Assembly: GCF_003265705.1 (NCBI RefSeq)
Contig: NW_020312859.1
Coordinates: forward strand, 1,358,901-1,422,900
DNA length: 64,000 nucleotides
Source: Callorhinus ursinus
Lineage: Eukaryota; Chordata; Mammalia; Carnivora; Otariidae
Reading direction: 5' to 3'
A model generated the notes under the pieces. It had not been told where the DNA came from. It worked only from the letters and a program-made list of their open reading frames with translations, and did not search any database. Of this stretch, positions 41,348-51,125 are shown piece by piece. Within the stretch, counting starts at the first letter, position 1. The number at the start of each line of letters is the position of its first letter. Both the position numbers and the translations under genes were made by a program.

Positions 41348-41635
41348 CCTACCACCCACCACCCCCCTCCCCCCGGCCCTGCCGTCGGGCGCGCCTCCCG
41401 GCCCACTCAGGGCCCCACGGGGCCCCAGGACGAAGCACTTCCCGGGCTCACCCCCTTCCCCAGCCCTCCCACCCTCCGAGGGCGGGCGGACAGGAGGCGG
41501 ACTTGTAGGGGGATGGACTCCCCGACGCACCCCCCCACGCCCCGCCCCGGGGTGGGGTGGTGCGTGGTGCAGCTTTCGCCCAGACCTGCCGGAATTACCG
41601 GCCACGTCATTAAAACTGCAATGGGACTGGGCACT
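41348..41635 (+). other. CDH22: CDH22 3' UTR (short, inferred end)
   Basis: The sequence after the stop is C-rich (ACCACCCACCACCCCCCTCC) and GC-rich, then reaches a poly-A signal. The end is set about 15-25 bases after that signal and is inferred. A longer UTR using a later signal cannot be excluded. Confidence 0.6.
41609..41614 (+). terminator. CDH22: Polyadenylation signal ATTAAA
   Basis: ATTAAA is the commonest variant of AATAAA and lies 262 bases after the stop. A GC-rich stretch with TGTGTGAAGGGGCGGGTT-like GU-rich sequence follows about 60 bases downstream. It is the first plausible signal after the CDS. Confidence 0.7.
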
Positions 41636-41944
41636 GCGTGGCTCTCGGGATAGAGGGGAGATGGCGCGGCATGGCTGTGTGAAGGGGCGGGTTACCCACT
41701 CCCTGCTGGGGGAAGAACTCTGGAGGGAGGGTGCTGCTGAGGTGTCCCCCCCTCCCAGGTCTCCCCCATCGGAGTTAAGAGAGAAGGAAGGCTGTTCATT
41801 TACTAAGCGCCTACTGTGTGCTGGGACACTGTACAGAGACCATCTTAGTCGTCATGGAAACCATGAGGTGGGGCCCTGCAGGCAACAGATGGAGAAGGCC
41901 ACCCAGAGAAGTGGCTGTGGCCCGTCCAAGGACACCTAGCCAGA

Positions 41945-42150
41945 ACGGTGGAGCCTCTGGTACTGACTTCCCAGCTGCCTGGCCTTGGGCAAGTTACCTC
42001 ACTTCTCTGGGCCTCACTTCCTCGTGTGTCACATGAGGCTCATAACAGAACCTACCTCGAAGAGTTGTGAGGATAAAAAGCGGTCATGTGTCACGTGGTT
42101 AGGACAGAGCCTGGCACATAGTAGGTGTTCAATAAATGCTAGCCTTTGAT
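41945..42150 (+). repeat. MIR SINE
   Basis: GGTGGAGCCTCTGGTACTGA, TTGGGCAAGTTACCTCACTT, GGGCCTCACTTCCTCGTGTG, GTTGTGAGGATAAAAAGCGG and ATAGTAGGTGTTCAATAAAT occur in forward MIR order. Confidence 0.88.
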
Positions 42151-42639
42151 ACTATTGTTATTTTTGTCATTATCAGAAGCCCGCCGGCCGGGCTCTCTCC
42201 CTCACCCAGTCGCTCTCCCCTTCTCCCAACATCTCCAACGGAGAAGGAAATGGCCCCAATTGTCAGCTCTGTTCCTGCCCAGAGTAGGGGATAACGACAT
42301 TCCCAGTGACTGTGGAGCCTTCTCGAGTCTCAGGGGGGACTGGGAGAGGACCCCTGGCAGGGGTGCCAAGAGAGGACAAGCTGGGCCGCTCTGGGACTGG
42401 GGTGACGTAGGAGGGTTGGCAGGAGATGAGGGGCCGGAAGCCACTGGGCATGATGGGGACCTTATCTGTTTGGTCCGGGAGCCCATCAGTCTCCCCATCC
42501 ATGGACCCTCCCCAAGTTAAGAACTTCAGGGTTGTCTTCAAGAGCCTCCAGCTCTAAATCCCTTTGATGACAAGATATAAGTCAATTGTCCTCCCAGCCC
42601 ACCCCCAAGTGAGTCATTCATTCTGCATTGATCGGCTAT

Positions 42640-42845
42640 GAATACCCGCTCCTGCTAGCTGGGCAGCCTTCATCAAGGTCCTCAACTGCTGAAGCCTCAG
42701 TTTACTCATCTGTAAAATGGGGCTAATGATAGTCCCTCCCTTAAAGGGTTGTTAAGAGGCTTAAAGGAGATAATGCATGTTAAGCTCTGATCCCAGTGCC
42801 TTCCTGACGCATTGAAAATGCTTAATGGATGCTCATTAGCTTTAT
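42640..42845 (+). repeat. MIR SINE
   Basis: CCTCAGTTTACTCATCTGTA, AAATGGGGCTAATGATAGTC and AGGGTTGTTAAGAGGCTTAA give a clear forward MIR core. Confidence 0.85.
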
Positions 42846-44214
42846 TTTTATTTATTCACTTATTTATTTTTACTCCCCCAGGGATCGTTCATTGATTCCC
42901 TCCACATTTGCCAAGGTCCACTGTGACAGATCCAGAGATGGTCATCATGCCCGAGTGCCTTACCTGTATTATTTCATCGAAATTAGATACTGTCAGCCCC
43001 ACTTCACAGGTGAGGAAACTGAGGCCCAGAAGGTAGTAACACACCCAAGGTTACACAGGTCGGAAGTACTTCCTGCCTTCCAGCAACTGAAGGCCCCAGA
43101 GGGCTGGGCGTGATGAGCAGAAGCAGCCAATAATAATGCACTTGATAAGAGTTATAGCAGAACTAACAGAACAACGTCCTGAAAACACTGAAGAAAGATT
43201 GAATAATTTATGGAGGGCTTCCCAGAGGAGGTGACTCCAGCTGCCTCTTGAAGAATGACATGTATGAGATGACCAAGCAAACAAGAGCATTCCATGCAGA
43301 CAGAAAAGCATCTGCAAAGGCAGGGGGAGGGGAGAGGCCAGAAGCCTGTGGTGGTTTCAGGGACCATGTGTGGTCCCAGGGGCTGGATCACTGGGTGGAG
43401 CAATGGTGAGATGTGAGGCAGGGAAGGCTGGTTGGAGGCAGGTAGAGAAAGAACTCGAAGGCCAAGCCAAGGAACTGGATGCTTTGCTGCATTTGAGCAT
43501 GTGTCCTGATGGCAGGTATATGGGCCGAGCGAGGTAGTCCCAAATTGGGTGATATTAGGACCCTCATCCCGTGTAGGACGCTTTGTCCATGTTCCTGTAT
43601 CTATCGCTTCTACAAATGGGCATGGTAACTCGGGGACCCTTGGGGAGACAGGTGGTCCCCTCTCTCATTGCATGTGCTCAGCTGTCACATACAGAATCCC
43701 AGTGACATTTCTCAGATTGGTTTTTGCTCTCTCCGCTGTAGAGGGGAAACTGAGATCCAGAGGAGTAAAGTGACTGGCTCAAGGTCACCCAGCTGGTCTA
43801 GGACAGAGCTGGGACAACACAGGACCCCTAATTCCAAGTCTCTGTTCTTTCCACGTAAGCCGGTTGCCTTGACAGATTCTGCCCCTGCCGAGAAGGAGGA
43901 TATAGTCAGTTTACCTGTCCAGAGGGACGTACAAACGTGGAGTCACAAGCATCCTTGAACATCTTCCAAATCGCTCACATGGGGAGTGACCTTCCCAGGG
44001 TCACACAGAGTTAAAATCCTGCCAGAAATAAAGAATATTATTCATCTAGATTCACCTTCTGAGCCTCTGGCTCTATACCATTTACCAGCGGTGTGACTTT
44101 GGACGTGTTATTTACCTTCTCTGTGCTTCTGTTTTCTTATCCATAAAGTGCACATACTCAGAACACCTACTCCATAGGGTGCTAGTGAGGATAAAATGCA
44201 GTAATGACCACTGA

Positions 44215-44430
44215 TACCTGATACTTACGGAGCATCTCCCATGTGCCAGGCACTGCTGCAAGCATATCACATGAACTAACTCATCTAATCCCACAACCAC
44301 CCAATAAGTACCCTCATTTTATGGGTGAGGAACTGAGGCACAAAAAGTTTGAGTCCCTTGCCCGAGATCAAATAACTGATAAAGAGAGACGCCAGGATTT
44401 CACGGAGGTGCTCTGGCGCTCGGCACCTCC
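44215..44430 (-). repeat. MIR SINE, reverse orientation
   Basis: TACGGAGCATCTCCCATGTG, CCAGGCACTGCTGCAAGCAT, ATCTAATCCCACAACCACCC and TTTTATGGGTGAGGAACTGA follow the reverse MIR order. Confidence 0.85.
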
Positions 44431-45914
44431 CACATCAGCAGCACACACAGTGGGGGGTACACAGGAAGCACCGGACACGTGGCCTGGGTGCATCTGATGT
44501 TGCCATTCTGTGCCCCGGAGACCTTGTTCTCTGCTCACTGCTGCGTAGTCCAGCCTGTGCGAGTCCTCAGCCTCCTCATGATTTCTTCTCGTTCTGGAGT
44601 GGGGCTTGGAGGGAAAGGCCATGCTCCCTCAGTCCCCTCTGCTTCCAACTCCTGTGTCCCCACAGGGCCCTGAGCCAGCCCAAGAGTGAAATCCAGTGAG
44701 TCCAGCCTCCGTCCTGGGCTCCACCAGGTGTCCACGAACGCCAAGGATGGCAAGCACTTTGTGAGCAACTGTTCTGAGGGTCTGGGGTCACAGAGCTAGC
44801 CTTTGGCCATCTGTCTCTTTCGTTCCCACCAAATTCCCCCAGAAGCTCCAAATCCTCTCCCTGTGCTGAGCAGAGAGCACGGCTGCCCCAGACTCTCCCA
44901 GCTCCGTGCTCTAATTGGCCACACCCAACTCTTATCAAGGCGCTCAGAAAGCAATGAGCCTTCCATTTACCATGGCTGCCCTCTTTTCAAAGCCTCAGGG
45001 AAAATGAAAAGAATTCCTCTTTACTGTCATTGTCTCTGTCACCGTCATCATCACAGGATAAAGGAGGAATCAGGGTCATGAGCAAGAATTGGCCTATAAT
45101 TGGCCAGGAATTTGAGAGCCGAGGATATTAATGACAGCGACAACAGCAACAGTTAACAGGGACCACATACTTCCCTAGCCCCTGCTGCATGCCGGGCGCT
45201 GTTCTAAGCCCTGCATGTAATCATCACCAGCACAGGTAAAACCCATGGAGGGTGGACTCTATGTTTACTGTGTTTAGCTCTTTACATAAGTTGCATTGTT
45301 TAATTTTAAGCAGGTACATGATTCTCCCTATTTTACAGATGAGGGATCCAGGGCTCACAGACGAGGAGAGGCTTGCTCGAGGGCACGGAGCTTGTAAGGG
45401 CGGGCCATTGCACACACACGCCCCACAAGTCCGCACAGGACCAGGACAACTCAGATTCTGAGCAGAGTTTGGGGCGGAGGGGGTGTGGGGAGAAGAGCGG
45501 CTGGGGAGAGGGGAGGCACGGCAGACAGATGGCTGAGCCGGGGAGCAAGGTGGAGGTGGGGCTGCCGTGCACGCCCAGGTCCGCGTCTCCGGCGTGTACC
45601 AACGTGCGTGTGTCAGCATGTGGCTGTGGGCATGCGCCGGGGAAGGGGGAGGCCGGCGCCGAGCACCCAGGTCAAGAACTAACCTCCCACCTCCTGATTC
45701 AGGCAGCTGAGAGAGCCAGCTGCTGTCATAAGGGGCGGCTAAGCGCCCGCATCCATCAGCCAGCAGTCATCACGGCCCACCCCCGGGTCACGAATCAGCG
45801 GCTCCACTTACCTCCTGCCAGCAAGCGCTCTCGGGCCAGCTTGTCCCCAGCCGCCGAGCCTCTGGGAAATGTAACCCTGTCAAGCCCTCACTCTGAGGGC
45901 AGAGGGTTTACGCT

Positions 45915-46380
45915 TCAGTGTGTGCACATGGGTGCACGCGCGCAGCCACGTGCTCTTGCCAGCACAGGATGCCTGCACGTGTGGACCCTCAGACATGCTC
46001 CCACCTGGGTGCACAGTGCAAACCCATGCCTGCTCACAGCCATGCACACAAAACACATCTGCAGCTCTGCATATGTGCTCACGCGCCCGCGCTCTCCATG
46101 GGGGCTGCAGGCCAGCTCTCACGGGTGCACTCGCATTTGTACACAAAGCATACACGTACCTTCCATGGGTGTGTTTTCTTACATATGTGTGCGTGTGTGT
46201 CCGCTGATATGCTTCCAATGTCCCATGCAAGCACGCACTCACACACATTCATGACGCTCCCATGCGGTTACCCAGTACGTATATGTGTCTCCCCTCAGAT
46301 GTGCTTGTGTGCACGAACTCCTAGCCCCAGGCACACATTCATACTGCTATTTGCACATTTGCATGCTTGCATGGGAAAGC
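45915..46380. repeat. Degenerate CA/CATGC-rich low-complexity stretch
   Basis: Words such as GTGCACATGGGTGCACGCGC, CACACAAAACACATCTGC and AAGCATACACGTACC recur with no fixed unit. It gives spurious His/Cys/Thr-rich open frames on both strands. Confidence 0.75.
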
Positions 46381-46553
46381 ATGTGTAGCCTCAGGAGCAG
46401 TCAGTTACAAACTCTAAATTCCAGGGCATAATGCCTATAGACCTGTTTGAACACGTGAGCATTTGAGTCTGGGAGTACAAAATAAACATGATCACTCACA
46501 AACATCTAAACAACAAGGCATCCTCCAACAAGCGTTCAGAACTTCACCAAGCA

Positions 46554-46769
46554 GGGGCGCCTGGGTGATTCAGTCGGTTAAGCATCCAACTCTTGGTATC
46601 AGCTCAGGTCATGATCTCAGGGTCATGGGATCGAGCCCCACATCGGGCTCTGCATGGAGCATGGGACTTTCTTGGGATTCTCTCTCTCTCTCTCTCTCTC
46701 TCCCTCTGCCCCTTCCCGCTCTCTTTCTCTCTCTCTCTCAAAAAAAAGAAAAGAAAAGAAAAGAAAAAC
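46554..46769 (+). mobile_element. CAN-SINE (SINEC), full length
   Basis: GGGGCGCCTGGGTGATTCAG, TCGGTTAAGCATCCAACTCT, GGGATCGAGCCCCACATCGG, a (TC)n expansion at about 46680-46702 and an AAAAGAAAAGAAAAG tail. The tail is a pentanucleotide microsatellite grown from the poly-A. No clear target duplication is visible. Confidence 0.95.
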
Positions 46770-48029
46770 AACGATATATACCCCCCCACATCTGCCTGCC
46801 TGCATGTGTGTACCTCCACTTCCAGACTGCAGTCCTCAGGCATCTAAGCACCTCTAGCCACGTGTACTTTCAGGCAGGCCCAGCATGGTTTGCACACAGC
46901 CACGCCACATGAGCCTGGCTCCACACACATGCATGCACACACGCAGACATGTGCCTCTGAAGCCCATCTCCCACGCGTGCATGGGGTCAGAGCCCTGGCA
47001 CGCGGGTGCACACAGCCCCCGCTAGGGTGCAGCCTGCCCTGGTCCCAGATTGTCAGGTGTGCTGGGGACAGCAGGAATAGTGCCCACACACAGAAATCGC
47101 CACTCATGCAGAATTGCATCTGCCGCAAACTTCTCATTTGCTGTGCAAATGATGATTAAATGTTATTGTGCAAGAGAAACCGGCAAGGAGGGATTCATTA
47201 GCTTTATTGTCAGGAAGGACTCCATGGGCTCCAGCGTCCAACTCCAAGGCTGGCTTAACCCCCTGTGTGCCAGGGGGCGCCATGCTCACAGAGCATGAAA
47301 GCCCAGGAGATGAATCCCAGCACTGGGCCCACGTGAGCCAGCCAGGGTGCAGAGAGCACTGGGGAGAGAGTCGTGAGTCCAGGTGGCCACTCCAACCTCG
47401 TTGCTTGGACTTACTTCATTCATCAAATAATCTCTCACCCCATGTCACAGGAACACGGAAACACAGGTGCCATGGTCCCTCCTGAATGCACAGGGCTTCT
47501 TGGATGGAGAATTGCTTCCAGGCCAATGGAACAACTTAAGCAAGGACTGGAAGGCTTGGAAACACAGTAGCTGGCAGGACTTGTCCAGGAAACACTGGGC
47601 TGGGCTGGGCAGGGCAGGTGGAGGGCAGATTGTAAGGGGCCCAGAAAAACCCTTCCCAAGAGCTTAGGCCTTTTCCAGAGAACAGTGGAGAACCGCGAAA
47701 GGTACTTAGGGCTGACAGATAAAATAAAAGGATCCCAGTTCAATTTGAATTTCTGATAAATACCAAGTAATTATTTTAGCATTAGTATGTTCTAATTATT
47801 GCACAGGACATACTTAAACTAAAACACTTAGTCATTGTTTATCTGAAATTCACATTGAACTGGGAATCTTGTATTTTTATTTGCCATATCTGGCAAATCT
47901 ATATATGGATTAGCATCTTAGACAGATCCCCCTGGCTGCTGTGTCCAAGGTAGATTAGAGGGTGAGAGAAGAGAGAGGAAGACCTGTGAAGAGGTGAGGA
48001 GGTCACAGTCTCACTTTCCTCTTTAATCA

Positions 48030-48510
48030 AAGAACCCCCCATTTTCAGCTGGGCACATGGCCACTATCACAAGGACCACATTTCCTGGCCTCCATCACAA
48101 TTGTGTATTGTGTGGACTGACTTGCAGCCAATACAATCCAAGCAGAATTGTCACATGGCACTTCTGGGACACCTCCTCCAAAGACTGTTGACCAATGCTT
48201 TTTGCCTTTTTTCCCTGCTTATCCTCCTTTCTGCTGGGTGAATACAGCTGAGATGGCTGGAGCTCAAGCAGCTACCTTGGGCCATGAGGACAAAGGCTGT
48301 ACCCCATGGAGGGCCAAACAATGAACTAGAAGGAGACTTAGTTCCTTTCAACTTCATGGGGCCACCATACCAGCCCCGAACTGCCCCCACCCAAACCTGG
48401 ATTCCATGAGAGAGAAATAAATTTCCAATTGTTGGAGTCACTGTTATTTTGTTTTTCTGTCCCGAGCAGCCAAGTGTGATTCTAGCAGGTACAAGTAACT
48501 GACACAGGAA
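48030..48510 (+). mobile_element. LTR-like relic with AATAAA signal
   Basis: GACTTGCAGCCAATACAATC and GAGCTGGATTCCATGAGAG-like words lead to GAGAGAAATAAATTTCC (AATAAA at 48416-48421) and GTCACTGTTATTTTG. This is the layout of mammalian MaLR/ERVL-type LTR 3' parts. No coding part is present. Subfamily is unresolved. Confidence 0.45.
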
Positions 48511-49737
48511 CCTCAGTGAGAGATATTGAGGCCTAATCTGGGCCAGCAACAGTGGATTCAAGAAATACTTAAAAGGAAGACCCAGCAGGAGTAGGGTGGG
48601 TATATCAGGATGGGGGTAGAGAAGGTCCAAGGTCAAAGGATATAGAAGGTATCCAGGCTTGAGGGATAAGGACAGTGGAGCTCGTAATGGGCCAGGGAAC
48701 TCAGGAGAAGCCTATGATCCGGGATCATGGGAAGTCAGTGTGGTTTGGGTATGTTGAGTTTGAGGGGCCTACAGGCCATGTGCACTAGATGTGGAAATAC
48801 AGGGCTGGAGCTCAGGAAAGAGGAGGGGCTCACGAGCTTTGCTGGTCACCCTCATCTACAGGATAGCTAGAGTCCTAAGAACAAGGGAGGCCCGAGCAGA
48901 ATGCAGAGTCATGGGATCAGAGGGTCCAGGTGAACTCTGAGAAAGCATCAGGTGTGGGTGGAAGGAGAAGAGCCATTGTGACCTGTTTCCCCAACTGTAA
49001 AATGGGGGCAGGGGAGAAGGGTAACCTAACTGACCCCTAAAGTTCCTTCCCAATCTAACATTCGAGAATTCTAAGGTGTGATCTTAGACCATTTATTTCC
49101 CCTCCCTGTGATCAGGTTCTCCTTTGGAAAATGGGGCTAAAAATAGTACGTACCTCACAGGGTTGTTTGGAGGACAAAGTGACCCACACTCGTGCCCAGC
49201 TCAGCCCCAGGATAGAGTAAGAGCAAAACGAACGACAGCTGCCAGGACATGGACGAGAGGCTTCATGTGGGTGAGTGAGCAGTGGGATTGAGTCCCCTTC
49301 CCACCCCAAGCCCAGAAAGAGGCCGCAAGCCTGGGGCCCTTCACTGAGACCTCTAGTGGGCACCTGCTATATGCAGAACACAGAAGCAGGTGGGGGAGAG
49401 GGGAAACAATGGGGAGAAGGCGTGCTCACCCCTGGAAAGGTGAAAAAGCCCAAACTTGCCGGGAGAGGTTGGAGGAAGCTAAGACCCCGGGACAGGAGAG
49501 GGCTTGGGAGAGGGGCAGAGGTAGGGTTATCTAACCCAGAAGAAGGGCCGATAAACTGAGGCTTTGGGGCTGAGGGCTCCGAGCTGGATCCCGCTGGGCA
49601 GAATGAAGATGTGCCGGCCAGCTGAGGACCATGGAGAAACCTGTGAAATGGGTCTTCTGGGAGCAGAAGAGGCCGGAAGGAGAAGCACTTTTGACCTTAC
49701 ACGTCCCCCACCGCCGCTTGGTAGGGCAGCTGCAAAA

Positions 49738-50115
49738 AAGCACCAGAAGCCGAGTAGTCTAAACAGGCGGGCTTTACTGTTCCACGGTCCTGGAGGCAGG
49801 ATGGCTGAAATGCAGGTGTTAGCAGAGTTGGTTCCTTTGGAAGGCTGAGGGGGAAGGTCTGTGAGGGTCAGGCCTCTCTCCCCGCTTCCCTCTGCGTGCT
49901 GCCTTCTCCCGTGTCTCTTCGTACTGTCTTCCCCCTCTGTTTCTGTCTCTCGTCCAGATTTCCCCTTCTGAGGACACTAGTCACATCCGATGAGGGCACC
50001 ACCCAACCCCAGTGTGACCTCATCTTGACCAATCACATCTGCAATGACCCTATTTCCATCTAAGGTCACATTCTAAAGTACGGCCGGTTAGGAGAGCAAC
50101 ACGTGAATTTTAGGG
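49738..50115 (-). mobile_element. MaLR LTR (MLT1/MST-like), reverse orientation
   Basis: GTTCCACGGTCCTGGAGGCA, GAGGACACTAGTCACATCCG, CAGTGTGACCTCATCTTGAC, CACATCTGCAATGACCCTAT, AGGTCACATTCTAAAGTAC and GTGAATTTTAGGGGGACA follow the reverse complement of a MaLR LTR. Non-coding relic of an ancient endogenous retrovirus-like element. Confidence 0.75.
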
Positions 50116-50339
50116 GGACATCCCCCATCCCAGGCTCAGCAGCAGCCGTCACCACAGACCCCTCGCTGGGCTCCCTTACCGGGGCTGTGTGTGTCCTCCG
50201 CCCTCTGGTGCAGGCTTGTGCAATCTGAGGGAGGAGGCCTTGGGAGTCTGATGCCAGCTGGGATGGGGTAGGGATGGGGTAGAATTTCCTCTCGTGTTCT
50301 TCCTTCATACGCATCGATTCCCTCAGAACCTCACATTTA

Positions 50340-50355
50340 ACCGCAGACACACACT

Positions 50356-50386
<31 letters not shown>

Positions 50387-50760
50387 TCTCCATTCAGAGA
50401 AAACCTCAGAGCCCCACTCATACACAAAGGCACACAAAGACACTCACATGGAACCCGCACACACAAAGACACACGTAGACTCTTAACGCATCTTAATCTT
50501 ATGCACCTGCTCAGAGCCATGGAGACATGCACACCCCCCAGACACACAGCTGCATGCTGGCACACCCACACAGGCACAGTGACAGTCGTGTTGAGATGGA
50601 TGCGCAGAGACACATCTCTGACCTCACGATCACACATGACACAGCTCTGCTCCTGTGCATTCTCATTAGCCTATACACCCACACACAAAGACACAAAACA
50701 CAAGGACACAGGCATTCACGTGCACACACACACACAGAGGCTGTCTGCATACACAGGACT
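50340..50760. repeat. (CA)n core with long degenerate CACA-rich flank
   Basis: A clean CA run lies at about 50347-50382. CACACAAAGACACACG-type words then recur to about 50755. It produces spurious Thr/His-rich frames on the plus strand and Cys/Val-rich frames on the minus strand. Confidence 0.88.
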
Positions 50761-51002
50761 TTTTAATCCCGTTGTGGTTGGCAGATCCTGGCATGCACAC
50801 AGCATCCCTGTGGCCTCACCACTCACCACTCTCTCCCTAGTAATTGGAGGCAATTTAATCCCCATCCCGCCCCACCAATCACAGGCTCCACAGGGCAGAC
50901 AGCCATCAGAATGCCCCACCATGAGGGCAGCAAAGCAGTGAGCCCCCGCCTCATTCCGGTTTCCCCATCTACCTCTGTAGTCGAAAAGGGATTTGCAAAC
51001 CT

Positions 51003-51125
51003 AGACACACACACACAAACACACACACACACACACACACACACAGAACTCCTGAGACTATATACAAACATACACATAATCACATATACACAGAAACACA
51101 CACAATTGCACGCGCACACACAACC
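51003..51125. repeat. (CA)n microsatellite and degenerate flank
   Basis: CACACACACACAAACACACA and further CA units run to about 51046, followed by ACACATATACACAGAAACAC-type sequence. It is a second CA array within 700 bases of the first. Confidence 0.92.

Larger units (their letters stand above)
41636..46553. other. Intergenic flank 3' of CDH22: old repeats, no gene seen
   Basis: It contains a MIR/L2 relic (about 41790-41940), forward MIR (about 41945-42150), forward MIR (about 42640-42845), reverse MIR (about 42950-43085), reverse L2 (about 43150-43500), MIR pieces (about 43670-43810), forward MIR (about 44050-44205), reverse MIR (about 44215-44430), reverse MIR (about 45125-45400), a repeat-free block (about 45690-45870) and a CA/CATGC-rich stretch (45915-46380). 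Open frames in it are low-complexity and lack splice or domain support. Confidence 0.75.
46770..50290. other. Intergenic: LTR and L2 relics, no gene seen
   Basis: It contains CACATGCATG-rich sequence (46800-47000), a repeat-free AT-containing block (about 47090-47215), L2-like pieces (about 47430-47700), a palindrome-like AT stretch (about 47715-47900, GGGATCCCAGTTCAATTTGA-type ends), an LTR-like relic (about 48030-48510), MIR-like remnants (48970-49170), GA-rich sequence and a reverse MaLR LTR (49738-50115). Confidence 0.65.

Noticed and set aside
40914..41939. A 341-codon open frame overlapping CDH22 exon 12 in another phase
   Set aside because: It is Arg/Ala/Pro-rich, lies in the wrong phase of a well-identified exon and runs past the poly-A signal. 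GC-rich codon use explains it.
45373..46254. A 293-codon plus-strand open frame
   Set aside because: It starts inside a MIR remnant and ends in CA-rich low-complexity DNA. It has no domain, no splice support and His/Cys/Thr-biased composition.
47715..47900. Possible DNA transposon with inverted ends (GGATCCCAGTTCAATTTGAA / TTCACATTGAACTGGGAATC)
   Set aside because: The ends pair fairly well, but I could not match the interior to a family I know, so I list it only as an AT-rich palindrome-like stretch and make no element call.
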